From assembly GCA_020249415.1 (NCBI GenBank), contig JADCFR010000519.1, positions 1 to 9,272 of the forward strand: a stretch of DNA of 9,272 bases. Reading direction: 5' to 3'. The position numbers and the translations under genes are program-made. The DNA is from Roseomonas sp. (GTDB lineage: Bacteria > Pseudomonadota > Alphaproteobacteria > Acetobacterales > Acetobacteraceae). Below the pieces are notes generated by a model, which saw only the letters and a program-made list of their open reading frames with translations, ran no database searches and was not told the DNA's origin. Position 1 is the first letter of the stretch, and each line of letters begins with the position of its first letter. Shown here piece after piece: positions 1 to 5,926 of this stretch.

Positions 1-173
1 CCGCGATGACGCGGGAAGAAGCGCTGGAGATCCTCGGCCTCACGGAGGGCGCCGATGAGGATGCAATTCGCGCCGCGCATCGGCGCCTGATGAAAACGGC
101 GCATCCTGATCAGGGCGGCAGTGCGTGGCTGGCCGCGCGCATCAATGCGGCGCGGGATTTGTTGTTGGGTTGA
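1..173 (+). CDS. J-domain (DnaJ-like) protein, C-terminal end, 5' truncated
   Basis: The reading frame is open from base 3 and ends in TGA at 171-173. It encodes about 56 visible residues that form a J domain: helix I ([10 protein letters not shown]), a basic helix II ([10 protein letters not shown]), the HPD motif that stimulates Hsp70 ATPase, and helix III ending in RDLLLG. A J domain at the extreme C terminus is typical of the TIM14-like membrane-anchored DnaJ proteins of Alphaproteobacteria, which carry an N-terminal membrane helix; that part would lie outside the window. An ATG at position 6 could be a start, but the frame continues upstream with an Ala codon, so I read it as internal. 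The likely role is recruiting DnaK at the inner membrane (family knowledge plus inference). The stop directly abuts the stop of the convergent exporter gene. Confidence 0.8.
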   Translation, partial: AMTREEALEILGLTEGADEDAIRAAHRRLMKTAHPDQGGSAWLAARINAARDLLLG

Positions 174-1055
174 TCAGGGTTTTCGCCGCGCTTCGCGCCG
201 TGCAATCCAGGTGGTGGCCGCGAAAATCACCAAGGCACCGGCATAGGTTGTCAGCGCCGGTTCCTCGCTGAAGACCAGCCAGCCCATCAGGCTCGCCCAG
301 ACCAGATCAAGAAACTTCACCGGCTGAATGGCCGACATATCAGCCAGGCGGAAGGCTTCGGTCAGGAACCAATGGCCGACACTGCCGAGGATGCCGGTCA
401 GCACAAACCAGGCCCATTGCTCGGCAGTGGGCCAGGTCCAGACCGCGACTGCGAAGGGCAGGGTGAATAGCGTGACCATGATGGATTGCCAGGCGACGAT
501 CACCTCTGGCTTGTCATGGCGCGTCAGCGCCTTGGTGATCAGGAAGGATGCGGCGAATAAGGGCGTGCTTGCCAGCATCACCAGATTCCAATAGCCGCCA
601 TCACCGCTGAGGCCGGGGGCGACCACAATCAGCACGCCAATGAAGCCGATGCCGGCGGCGATCCAGCGCGCGCGAATCATCGGCTCGCCCAGGAACAAGA
701 CTGCGCCCGCCATGATGAAGATGGGTCCGGTGAAGCCCATGGCGGTCATATCCGCCATCGCCACATTCGGCAGCGCGATGAACCACAGCATGAGGCCGAG
801 CGTATGCACCAGGCCGCGCCAGATTTGCCCGCGCAGATTATGCGGCATCCAGGCCATGACACCGCCGCGCAGCATGAAGGGCAGCATCACCACAATGCCC
901 ATCAGGTAGCGCAGAAACTGCACCTGCAAGGGATCAAGCTCATAGGTCATCTGCCGCATGATGGTGTTCAGCAGCGTGAACAACAGGCCGGAAATCGCAA
1001 TGAACGCCATGCCGCGCAGCACCGCATTCCGGGGTGCCACCGCGCCCGGATTCAT
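174..1055 (-). CDS. DMT-superfamily (EamA domain) inner-membrane transporter
   Basis: 293 residues, very hydrophobic, with about ten predicted membrane helices arranged as two EamA repeats. The first (about 16-146) ends in FLGEPMIRARWIAAGIGFIG; the second (about 157-286) ends in FSEEPALTTYAGALVIFAA. The 'GEP/EEP' acidic-proline signature before the last helix of each repeat is the family hallmark. Length matches the usual 280-300. The family exports or takes up small metabolites such as amino acids, nucleosides or their analogues; the substrate cannot be read from sequence. The ATG overlaps the TGA of the upstream hydrolase gene by 4 bases (ATGA, 1052-1055) and no good Shine-Dalgarno is visible, so translation is probably coupled to the hydrolase. 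The C terminus is strongly basic (ARREARRKP), consistent with a cytoplasmic end. Confidence 0.9.
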   Translation of the reverse strand: MNPGAVAPRNAVLRGMAFIAISGLLFTLLNTIMRQMTYELDPLQVQFLRYLMGIVVMLPFMLRGGVMAWMPHNLRGQIWRGLVHTLGLMLWFIALPNVAMADMTAMGFTGPIFIMAGAVLFLGEPMIRARWIAAGIGFIGVLIVVAPGLSGDGGYWNLVMLASTPLFAASFLITKALTRHDKPEVIVAWQSIMVTLFTLPFAVAVWTWPTAEQWAWFVLTGILGSVGHWFLTEAFRLADMSAIQPVKFLDLVWASLMGWLVFSEEPALTTYAGALVIFAATTWIARREARRKP

Positions 1056-1921
1056 GGCTGTTCGGTCAAAAAACGCAGCAGCGTGGCGTTGAAGGCCTCG
1101 GCCGCCTCATAGGCCACCCAATGGCCGGCACCGGGAATGGCATGTGCGCGCGCACCGGGGCGGAGCCCATGCACCAGATCAAGCCGCAGCTGCACATGGG
1201 GCCGCACAATCGCATCCCATGCGCCGTAAATGGCATTGAGTTGCCCGCGCCCACGCAGCAGCGCCTGTTTCAGCGAATCCGTGCTGGCAAAGCCGCGGCT
1301 TTTGAAGCGCGCCCCGCGGGTGGAGGCTTCCTGAATGGCCAGCGCCACATCATCAATCCTGCTGGCATCGGCGAACATCAATTCAGCCAGGTTGTGCCGA
1401 TGCGAAGCGACGCGTTCCTCACCGGCCAGCGCGCGTACCTTCACCAATTGCGTGGGGCTGCGCTGAAAGCCAAGCGCGCCGGCGCCGATGATGGTCAGGC
1501 TTCTCACCCTGTCTTGATCCAAAGCGGCCAAATGCCCGGCGCAGAGCGCACCGAAGGAAAACCCCGCCAGATCATAGCGGCTGCCGGCCGGCAGGATGTG
1601 AGCCAACCCGCGCGAGAGAATTGCCGCGACTCCATCCGGCGTTGAGACACCTTCCGGCATGGCGCTATCGCCAAGCCCGGGCAGGTCAGGCGCAATCACC
1701 ATGCGCCCGGCACCAAGCGGGCCGATATTGCGCGCCCAATGCCGCCAGGAACCGGAACCGCCATGCAGCAGCACAAGCGGCGCCCCTTCGCCCCAAACGC
1801 GCCATACCATGTTGCCGGAACCGCAAGGGGTTTCCGCCACGCGGGCCGAGGCCGCCAAGGGGATCAGGGCCGGGTGCAATTCCGCGCTACCATCCTCGGT
1901 GCGCCAGATGATCTTGCTCAT
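1052..1921 (-). CDS. Alpha/beta-fold hydrolase
   Basis: 289 residues with all landmarks of an active alpha/beta hydrolase: oxyanion-hole motif LLHGGSGSW (51-59), the strand and turn VIAPDLPGLGDS (75-86), the nucleophile elbow AGFSFGA with Ser122, the acid Asp236 in YGAWDAIVRP, and His267 in GAGHWV. A helical cap lies between about residues 150 and 220. No signal peptide is seen, so it is probably cytoplasmic. It resembles the broad esterase/C-C hydrolase/BchO-like group, but nothing fixes the substrate; there are no photosynthesis genes nearby to support BchO. It is the first gene of a two-gene unit with the EamA transporter, which suggests (inference) that the hydrolase acts on a compound that the transporter moves. 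The region before the ATG has only a weak ribosome-binding site. Confidence 0.88.
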   Translation of the reverse strand: MSKIIWRTEDGSAELHPALIPLAASARVAETPCGSGNMVWRVWGEGAPLVLLHGGSGSWRHWARNIGPLGAGRMVIAPDLPGLGDSAMPEGVSTPDGVAAILSRGLAHILPAGSRYDLAGFSFGALCAGHLAALDQDRVRSLTIIGAGALGFQRSPTQLVKVRALAGEERVASHRHNLAELMFADASRIDDVALAIQEASTRGARFKSRGFASTDSLKQALLRGRGQLNAIYGAWDAIVRPHVQLRLDLVHGLRPGARAHAIPGAGHWVAYEAAEAFNATLLRFLTEQP

Positions 1922-1954
1922 GCTGCGTTTGATACCGTTTGGGCGGAAAGCTTA

Positions 1955-1980
1955 GGCTTGGGCGAAGCGCTGTCCAAGCC
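1955..1980 (-). terminator. Possible hairpin terminator after the small Lys/Ala-rich gene
   Basis: A perfect 7-bp inverted repeat (GGCTTGG at 1955-1961, CCAAGCC at 1974-1980) with a 12-base loop lies just downstream of the minus-strand small gene and before the hydrolase start. On the minus strand it is followed by TAAGCTTTCC, only a weak T-run, so termination efficiency is doubtful. It fills most of the 67-base gap. Confidence 0.35.
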
Positions 1981-1988
1981 CGTACGCC

Positions 1989-2201
1989 TCAGAGCGGCTT
2001 TTGCGCCTTCTCCAGCAAGCGGCTGAGGAAGCCTGGCTTCTTTGGCTCAGCGGCTGGCTTGGTCGCCTCGGCGGCGGCCTTGGCTTCGGCGGCGGCGCGC
2101 TTTTCCTTCTCTGTCAGCCATTTTTCCAGGCTCATGCCCGCCTTGGCGGCGCGTTTGGCTTCATAGGCGCGTTGCGCTTCGGTCAATTTCCGGTCGGCCA
2201 T
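1989..2201 (-). CDS. Small charged helical hypothetical protein (70 aa)
   Basis: 70 residues from the ATG at 2199-2201, preceded by a good Shine-Dalgarno (AGAAGGGG, 8-base spacing). The frame is open further upstream to an ATG at 2261, but that would add 20 residues of unlikely composition and skip the ribosome site. The protein is dominated by Lys, Ala and Glu: an N-terminal part with KLTEAQRAYEAKRAAKAG and SLEKWLTEKEKR, an Ala/Glu helix, a Pro/Lys-rich linker (about 48-55), and an amphipathic tail GFLSRLLEKAQK. No Cys, signal peptide or membrane helix is present, so it is probably cytoplasmic. I do not recognise a characterised family, although similar short proteins beginning with KLTEAQRAYEAKRA-like sequence occur in related bacteria as far as I recall. 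Function unknown; it may bind nucleic acid or a protein partner. Confidence 0.7.
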   Translation of the reverse strand: MADRKLTEAQRAYEAKRAAKAGMSLEKWLTEKEKRAAAEAKAAAEATKPAAEPKKPGFLSRLLEKAQKPL

Positions 2202-2209
2202 GGTGACTA

Positions 2210-2218
2210 CCCCTTCTC
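2210..2218 (-). promoter_or_regulatory. Ribosome-binding site fixing the start of the small charged protein
   Basis: On the minus strand GAGAAGGGG ends 8 bases before the ATG at 2199-2201. This supports the 70-residue start over the more upstream ATG at 2261. Confidence 0.6.
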
Positions 2219-2281
2219 GATGCCCTGAATGGCGCGGCGCGCGGCTTCCGGCAAGGGGCAAGAAGTGGCAGAAGCACCCCC

Positions 2282-2614
2282 ATGGACGCGAAAGTAAAGG
2301 CCGGCATTTGGGTTTCCATGGCGATCCGGCTTTCCGATATGGCCGGGCGGTCTGCCGCCGTGCTGCGCAAGGGGGACCCTGATAGCGGCGGCATCCTATG
2401 CGTGCTGCGCGGGCGGACAGGTGTGCAGGTACTCAGCCAAATCCGCGATGCCGAGGGCCGGCCCGCCTGGCTGCGCGCGACGGGGCCTGGCGCGGTGGAT
2501 CAGGAAACAGCCGATGCCTATGTCGCGCGGCAGGTGCAGCGTGATCCTGATGTGTGGGTGGTGGAATTTGATGCGCCGGATTTGCAACCGCCCTTTGAAG
2601 CGCGGGTTGTTTAG
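2282..2614 (+). CDS. DUF1491 family protein
   Basis: 110 residues, full length for DUF1491, a small family found almost only in Alphaproteobacteria and without known function. Recognisable family features are the opening KAGIWVSMAIRL, the segment AAVLRKGDPDSGGILCVL (about 25-42), VLSQIRDAEGRPAWLRATGP (about 50-69) and ARQVQRDPDVWVVE (about 82-95). The ATG at 2282 agrees with where the family begins, although the ribosome-binding site is weak. No signal peptide or membrane segment is present, so it is cytoplasmic. It is divergent from the small Lys/Ala-rich gene across 80 bases that must hold both promoters, and convergent with the V4R gene, with only 11 bases between the stops. Family assignment is firm; no role can be given. 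Confidence 0.88.
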   Translation: MDAKVKAGIWVSMAIRLSDMAGRSAAVLRKGDPDSGGILCVLRGRTGVQVLSQIRDAEGRPAWLRATGPGAVDQETADAYVARQVQRDPDVWVVEFDAPDLQPPFEARVV

Positions 2615-2625
2615 CGCATCACGGG

Positions 2626-3153
2626 TCACACCGGATCGCAGCGGAGTTCAAAGCGGCATTCACCGGCGCCATGCGCGGCACAGGCGACTTCCCGGCAGGT
2701 GGGCTCAGCGGCCCGCCCGGCCTGTTCCATGACGAAGCGCATGGCCCCGCCAAAACTGCCTTCGAACATGTAGCAGACCGGGCGGCCAACCTGCCCGTAA
2801 GCGAGCGCATAGGCCGAATGGCGTACCGTGACCGCGGCGGTGCCGGCAGCCTCATCCAAGCCAGTGATTTCAAACAAGCCATAGCCGCGCTGCGATAGGC
2901 GCTTCAGATAGTGGCGAAAGGTCTCAAGCGGGCTCAGCCCATGCGTCTTCGCTTCCGCGCGGCACCATTGCAGCGCGGAAAGATCAGCCGAGCCATACAT
3001 GATGCCGCGGAAGCGATCAGCGCCGATCGCTTCCTCCACGCTCTTCTGAATATTCACCAGAAAATGGCGCGGCAGGTAGATCATCGGCAGGCCATCGGTG
3101 CGCCAGATCCCGGTTTCGGGATCAACCTCAATCGGTACTGCCGGCCCGGCCAT
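2626..3153 (-). CDS. V4R (4-vinyl reductase-like) domain protein
   Basis: 175 residues. The C-terminal half (about 85-172) has the V4R layout: strands GYGLFEI and AAVTVRHSAYAL, a glycine-rich loop with FEGSFGGAMRFV (130-141), and the terminal cysteine cluster EPTCREVACAAHGAGECRFE with C153, C158 and C166, plus C172. The Cys pattern CxxxxC-x7-C is the usual proposed metal site of V4R domains, known as small-molecule or metal sensing modules and from bacteriochlorophyll BchJ. The N-terminal half resembles what I recall as DUF5943-type V4R proteins; this is less certain. It is cytoplasmic. It follows the NIPSNAP gene with a 5-base gap and its own Shine-Dalgarno (AAAAGGG, 9-base spacing) inside that gene, so the two are almost certainly one operon. 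No output or DNA-binding domain is fused, so it may act by binding a ligand or a partner protein. Confidence 0.8.
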   Translation of the reverse strand: MAGPAVPIEVDPETGIWRTDGLPMIYLPRHFLVNIQKSVEEAIGADRFRGIMYGSADLSALQWCRAEAKTHGLSPLETFRHYLKRLSQRGYGLFEITGLDEAAGTAAVTVRHSAYALAYGQVGRPVCYMFEGSFGGAMRFVMEQAGRAAEPTCREVACAAHGAGECRFELRCDPV

Positions 3154-3158
3154 GGGCT

Positions 3159-3497
3159 TCAGCCCTTTTGCGCGGCCTGGAAGGCTTCGAAGAAGGCGGT
3201 CGGCTTCACGATGCGATTTTGCATCTGCACCAGCGCGCCGGTATCCGCGACCTTCTTGAGATAGGCGGCCCAGGCGGGGTCTGCCGCCATGGCCGCACGG
3301 CGGCGTTCACGATCCGCCTGATCATCATAGGCCCACATATGGACAATGGTATTGAGTTCACCTTCGATAGTGGTGAACCAGCCATAGCAGCGGCCGAGGT
3401 GCTTTTTCTGGATGTCCCAGCCTTCCTTTTCATAAAGGGCGACAAAGTCAGCAACCTTATTGGGCAGGCAGGTGTAGATGCGAAGGTCAATGATCAT
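3159..3497 (-). CDS. NIPSNAP family protein
   Basis: 112 residues from the ATG at 3495-3497 (MIIDLRIYTC), preceded by AAAGGAA with 7-base spacing; an ATG 24 bases upstream is possible but lacks this support. It matches the NIPSNAP ferredoxin-like fold: opening strand IDLRIYTCLPNKVADFVALY, then LGRCYGWFTT, ELNTIVHMWAYDD, a helix RERRRAAMAADPAWAAYL, and the closing MQNRIVKP. About 110 residues is the normal bacterial length. Bacterial NIPSNAP proteins are mostly uncharacterised; the fold is related to the dimeric alpha-beta barrel (ABM-like) group, and roles in metabolite binding are suspected. It is the first gene of the two-gene unit with the V4R protein, and lies divergent from the PPOX flavoprotein gene, with which it shares a 108-base intergenic region. 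Confidence 0.9.
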   Translation of the reverse strand: MIIDLRIYTCLPNKVADFVALYEKEGWDIQKKHLGRCYGWFTTIEGELNTIVHMWAYDDQADRERRRAAMAADPAWAAYLKKVADTGALVQMQNRIVKPTAFFEAFQAAQKG

Positions 3498-3504
3498 GGC
3501 GGGG

Positions 3505-3511
3505 TTCCTTT
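3505..3511 (-). promoter_or_regulatory. Ribosome-binding site fixing the NIPSNAP start
   Basis: AAAGGAA on the minus strand sits 7 bases before the ATG at 3495-3497 and argues against the in-frame ATG at 3521. The 3498-3605 gap must also hold the divergent promoters, but I see no convincing -35/-10 pair in either direction. Confidence 0.6.
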
Positions 3512-3605
3512 GCGGGTTCAAAGCCGAAGCTTAAGCGCAGCCGGCGTCAGGGCGCCACTCCCCTTTTTCTTGCGCGCGGCCCTGTGTTCTGCGACGGTAC
3601 CTGCC

Positions 3606-4217
3606 ATGGAACAACACGCCATCACCACCGTCGCCGCGCTTGAAGCCCTTTATGATCAGGTGCTGGAAACGGCCGCCAATAAATCCACGGACCGGCTGGA
3701 TGCCCCAACGCGGGCCTTTATTGCCGCCTGCCCCTTTGCGCTGCTCGGCACGCATGGTTCGCGGGGCAATCACATCACGCCGCGCGGTGATGCGCCTGGC
3801 TTCATCCAGGTGCTGGATGACCAGCATGTGATGCTGCCTGATCGCAAGGGGAATAACCGGCTGGATGGGCTGCGCGATATTCTGGAAGATAATCGCGTAT
3901 CGCTGCTGTTCCTGATCCCTGGCGTGAATGAAACGCTCCGCCTGCATGGCACGGCGACCATTTCAACCGATCCGGAATTGCGCGCGCGCTGCCTGGCGCA
4001 GGGCAAGGAACCGGCGACGGTGCTGATCATCAAAATCCGCGAAATCTTCATGCAATGCCCGAAGGCGCTGATGCGCTCAGCCCTTTGGGATGGCCGCACC
4101 CGCCCGGCGGAGGTGCCGAGCATGGGGCAAATGATTTCCGCCCATAAGAAGGGCGCGGTGGATCCGGTGGCGTATGATCAGGCGGCGCCGGCACGGATGA
4201 AGGCCAATCTTTACTGA
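3606..4217 (+). CDS. PPOX-class FMN-dependent flavoprotein (pyridoxamine 5'-phosphate oxidase family, MSMEG_1061/DR2398 type)
   Basis: 203 residues from the ATG at 3606. The split-barrel FMN-binding fold is visible: helix SVE-like start, strand PFALLGTHG (43-51), the phosphate-binding TPRGDAPGF (58-66), VMLPDRKGNNRLDGLRDIL (75-93), the strands VSLLFLIPG (98-106) and ETLRLHGTATI (109-119), and a C-terminal segment KIREIFMQCPKALMRS (143-158). The TPRGD, PDRKGNNR and CPKA motifs are those of the 'probable FMN-dependent PPOX' subfamily (about 200 residues), whose substrates are unknown, rather than PdxH itself. The frame is open far upstream to 3168, but that part lies antisense to NIPSNAP and is a shadow. 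There is no clear Shine-Dalgarno before the ATG. Cytoplasmic, single gene, convergent with the MotB-like gene. Confidence 0.88.
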   Translation: MEQHAITTVAALEALYDQVLETAANKSTDRLDAPTRAFIAACPFALLGTHGSRGNHITPRGDAPGFIQVLDDQHVMLPDRKGNNRLDGLRDILEDNRVSLLFLIPGVNETLRLHGTATISTDPELRARCLAQGKEPATVLIIKIREIFMQCPKALMRSALWDGRTRPAEVPSMGQMISAHKKGAVDPVAYDQAAPARMKANLY

Positions 4218-4245
4218 CGGCAAGGCGAAGCTGCCGCGCCGTCAG
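4214..4245. terminator. Hairpin between convergent genes containing both stop codons
   Basis: CTGACGGC (4214-4221) and GCCGTCAG (4238-4245) are a perfect 8-bp inverted repeat with a 16-base loop. The left arm contains the flavoprotein TGA, and the right arm the complement of the MotB-like TGA. Being symmetric it could act on both strands, but neither side has a T-run, so a Rho-independent role is uncertain; it may block 3' exonucleases instead. Confidence 0.4.
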
Positions 4246-5903
4246 CGATCCGTCAGGCGCAATTCAATACGGCGGTTGCGCGCCAAGGCCTGCGGCGAAT
4301 CACCCGTATCAATCGGCTGCGCATCACCAAAGCTGGTGGCGGCGACGCGATTGGGCGGCAGCCCTTCCGCAATCAGCATCTGAGCGACCGCAATGGCCCG
4401 CGCTGCGGCCAATTCCCAATTGCTGGCAAAGCGTGGGCTGCGAATGGGGTTGCGATCCGCATGACCATCCACGCGCAACACCCAGGCAACATCGGCAGGG
4501 ATCAGCGGCGTGACCTCGGCCAGCACCGTCGCCAATGCGCGCACCTGCCTAAGGCCGGCTTCGGATAATTCCGCACTTGCGGGGGCGAAAAGCACCTCAC
4601 CCTGGAAGACAAAGCGGTCCCCCACAATGCGCACTTCCGGCCTTTCGCCGAGAACATCGCGCAGCCGGCCGAAGAAATCACTGCGATAGCGCTGCAATTC
4701 CTCAACCCGCGCCGCGAGTGCCGCATTCAGGCGTTGACCCAGTAGCGCGATTTGCGCATTGCGATCCCGCCCTTCCGCTTCCGCCAGATCAAGCGCGCGT
4801 GACAGCCGCGCCAGCTCGGCGCGCAGCGCTTCTGTCTGGCGCGTCAGCAGCGCGATTTGCGCCGCGGCACTTTCCGCAAGACGCGCGCGTTCGCCCGCTT
4901 CAGCCTCGGCCCTTTCGCGCCCGCGCTGTTCCTGCGCCGCGCGGCGTTCCAATTCATCACGCAGCGCCGTCAGCGCCCTGATCTGTTCGGAAAGCCGCGC
5001 CATCTCCGAAAGCCGCTGCGTGACGGTTTCACGTTCGACGCGTACCTGCCGGTCCAGCGCCTGAGCTTCGCGCCGCATCGCTTCCAAGGCCGCTTGCGCC
5101 GCCGCCAATTCCGCCAAGGCATTGCGGCGTTCCCGGTCAAGTTCCGCGACACGGGTTTCCGCGCGCTGGCGCCCTTCCGCCTCGGTCGCACTGCGGCGCT
5201 GCAATTCATCGCGGAGCGCCGTCAGCGCCCTGATCTGTTCGGAAAGCCGCGCCAGATCGGCCAAGCGCGCTTCCACGGTTTCGCGTTCCACCCGCACTTG
5301 CCGATCAAGCGCCTGAGCCTCGCGTCGCAGCGCCTCGATCATGGCGCGCGCTTGGGAAAGCTCTGCCTGGCTGCCGCGCAAATCCCGTTGCAGCCGTGCG
5401 GCATCACCGCCGACAGTCTCGGCGCGCGACAGTGCTTCGGCCAATTGCCGTTCTGTGGCCGTTGCGCGATCTGCCGCACTGCGCGCCGCCAATTCCAAAT
5501 CCGAAAGCCGCGCGCCCTGCCTGTCACGTTCCCCGCGCAGCCCATCGCGTTCGCTGGCGAGCCTGTCGCGTTCATCGCGAATCAGCGCAAGGGATTGCAG
5601 GGCCGTATCCCGCGCCGTTGCCGCGCTGCGCAAATCATCATTCAGCCGGCCCAATTGCTGGCGCAATTGTTCACCCTGCGTGGCTTCAAGGGAAAGCAAT
5701 TCGGCCAATTCCGCGACCCGGCGATTGAGCTGATCGACCGCCTGTTCGCGGGAGCTGAGTGCCACCGAAAGAAAGCCCTGCGCCAGCACAAAGACCAGCA
5801 GCACGAAGATGATGACCATGAGCAGCGTGGAAAGCGCATCCACATAGCCTGGCCAGGCGTCCAATCCCCCGCGCCCGCGCCGCCTTTCGGAAGACCCTGC
5901 CAT
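4242..5903 (-). CDS. MotB-like protein: one membrane helix, long periplasmic coiled coil, OmpA-type peptidoglycan-binding domain
   Basis: 553 residues. A basic cytoplasmic start (ERRRGRGG) leads to WPGYVDALSTLLMVIIFVLL; Asp22 in this context aligns with the proton-carrying Asp of MotB/TolR/ZorB (YxD followed by a hydrophobic helix, about 22-48). Residues about 52-402 are almost pure heptad-like helix rich in Arg, Glu, Ala and Leu, with a Gly-Gly break at 165-166 and a duplicated 84-residue unit. The C-terminal OmpA/MotB domain (about 425-550) keeps VDGHADRNPI with Asp483, NWELAAARA with Arg502, and NRRIELRL, so the diaminopimelate-binding pair is intact. MotB and ZorB are usually 240-350 residues; the excess is the coiled coil. 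It starts 23 bases after the MotA-like stop, with a weak, distant AGGA. Likely role: stator-type subunit linking proton flow to the cell wall (inference from family). Confidence 0.9.
   Translation of the reverse strand: MAGSSERRRGRGGLDAWPGYVDALSTLLMVIIFVLLVFVLAQGFLSVALSSREQAVDQLNRRVAELAELLSLEATQGEQLRQQLGRLNDDLRSAATARDTALQSLALIRDERDRLASERDGLRGERDRQGARLSDLELAARSAADRATATERQLAEALSRAETVGGDAARLQRDLRGSQAELSQARAMIEALRREAQALDRQVRVERETVEARLADLARLSEQIRALTALRDELQRRSATEAEGRQRAETRVAELDRERRNALAELAAAQAALEAMRREAQALDRQVRVERETVTQRLSEMARLSEQIRALTALRDELERRAAQEQRGRERAEAEAGERARLAESAAAQIALLTRQTEALRAELARLSRALDLAEAEGRDRNAQIALLGQRLNAALAARVEELQRYRSDFFGRLRDVLGERPEVRIVGDRFVFQGEVLFAPASAELSEAGLRQVRALATVLAEVTPLIPADVAWVLRVDGHADRNPIRSPRFASNWELAAARAIAVAQMLIAEGLPPNRVAATSFGDAQPIDTGDSPQALARNRRIELRLTDR
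4905..5333 (-). repeat. Tandem in-frame duplication (252-bp period) within the coiled-coil coding region
   Basis: Residues 191-249 (5157-5333) and 275-333 (4905-5081) of the MotB-like protein align without gaps at 47 of 59 positions, including the shared REAQALDRQVRVERETV and ARLSEQIRALTALRDEL. At DNA level, 4963-5002 and 5215-5254 are identical for 40 bases, exactly 252 bases apart. The period of 84 residues is 12 heptads, so the coiled-coil register is kept. Confidence 0.92.
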
Positions 5904-5926
5904 GGCGCGTCAAACGTCCTGATTTT

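Noticed and set aside
1052..1921. Naming the hydrolase BchO (bacteriochlorophyll synthesis)
   Set aside because: General similarity and length only; no photosynthesis genes occur in the window.
1989..2261. Longer start for the small charged protein (90 residues)
   Set aside because: The extra 20 residues are Pro/Arg/His-rich and unlike the rest, and the strong ribosome site lies just before the shorter start.
3168..3605. Upstream extension of the flavoprotein reading frame (146 extra residues)
   Set aside because: The extension lies antisense to NIPSNAP and has no family similarity; the PPOX homology begins just after the ATG at 3606.
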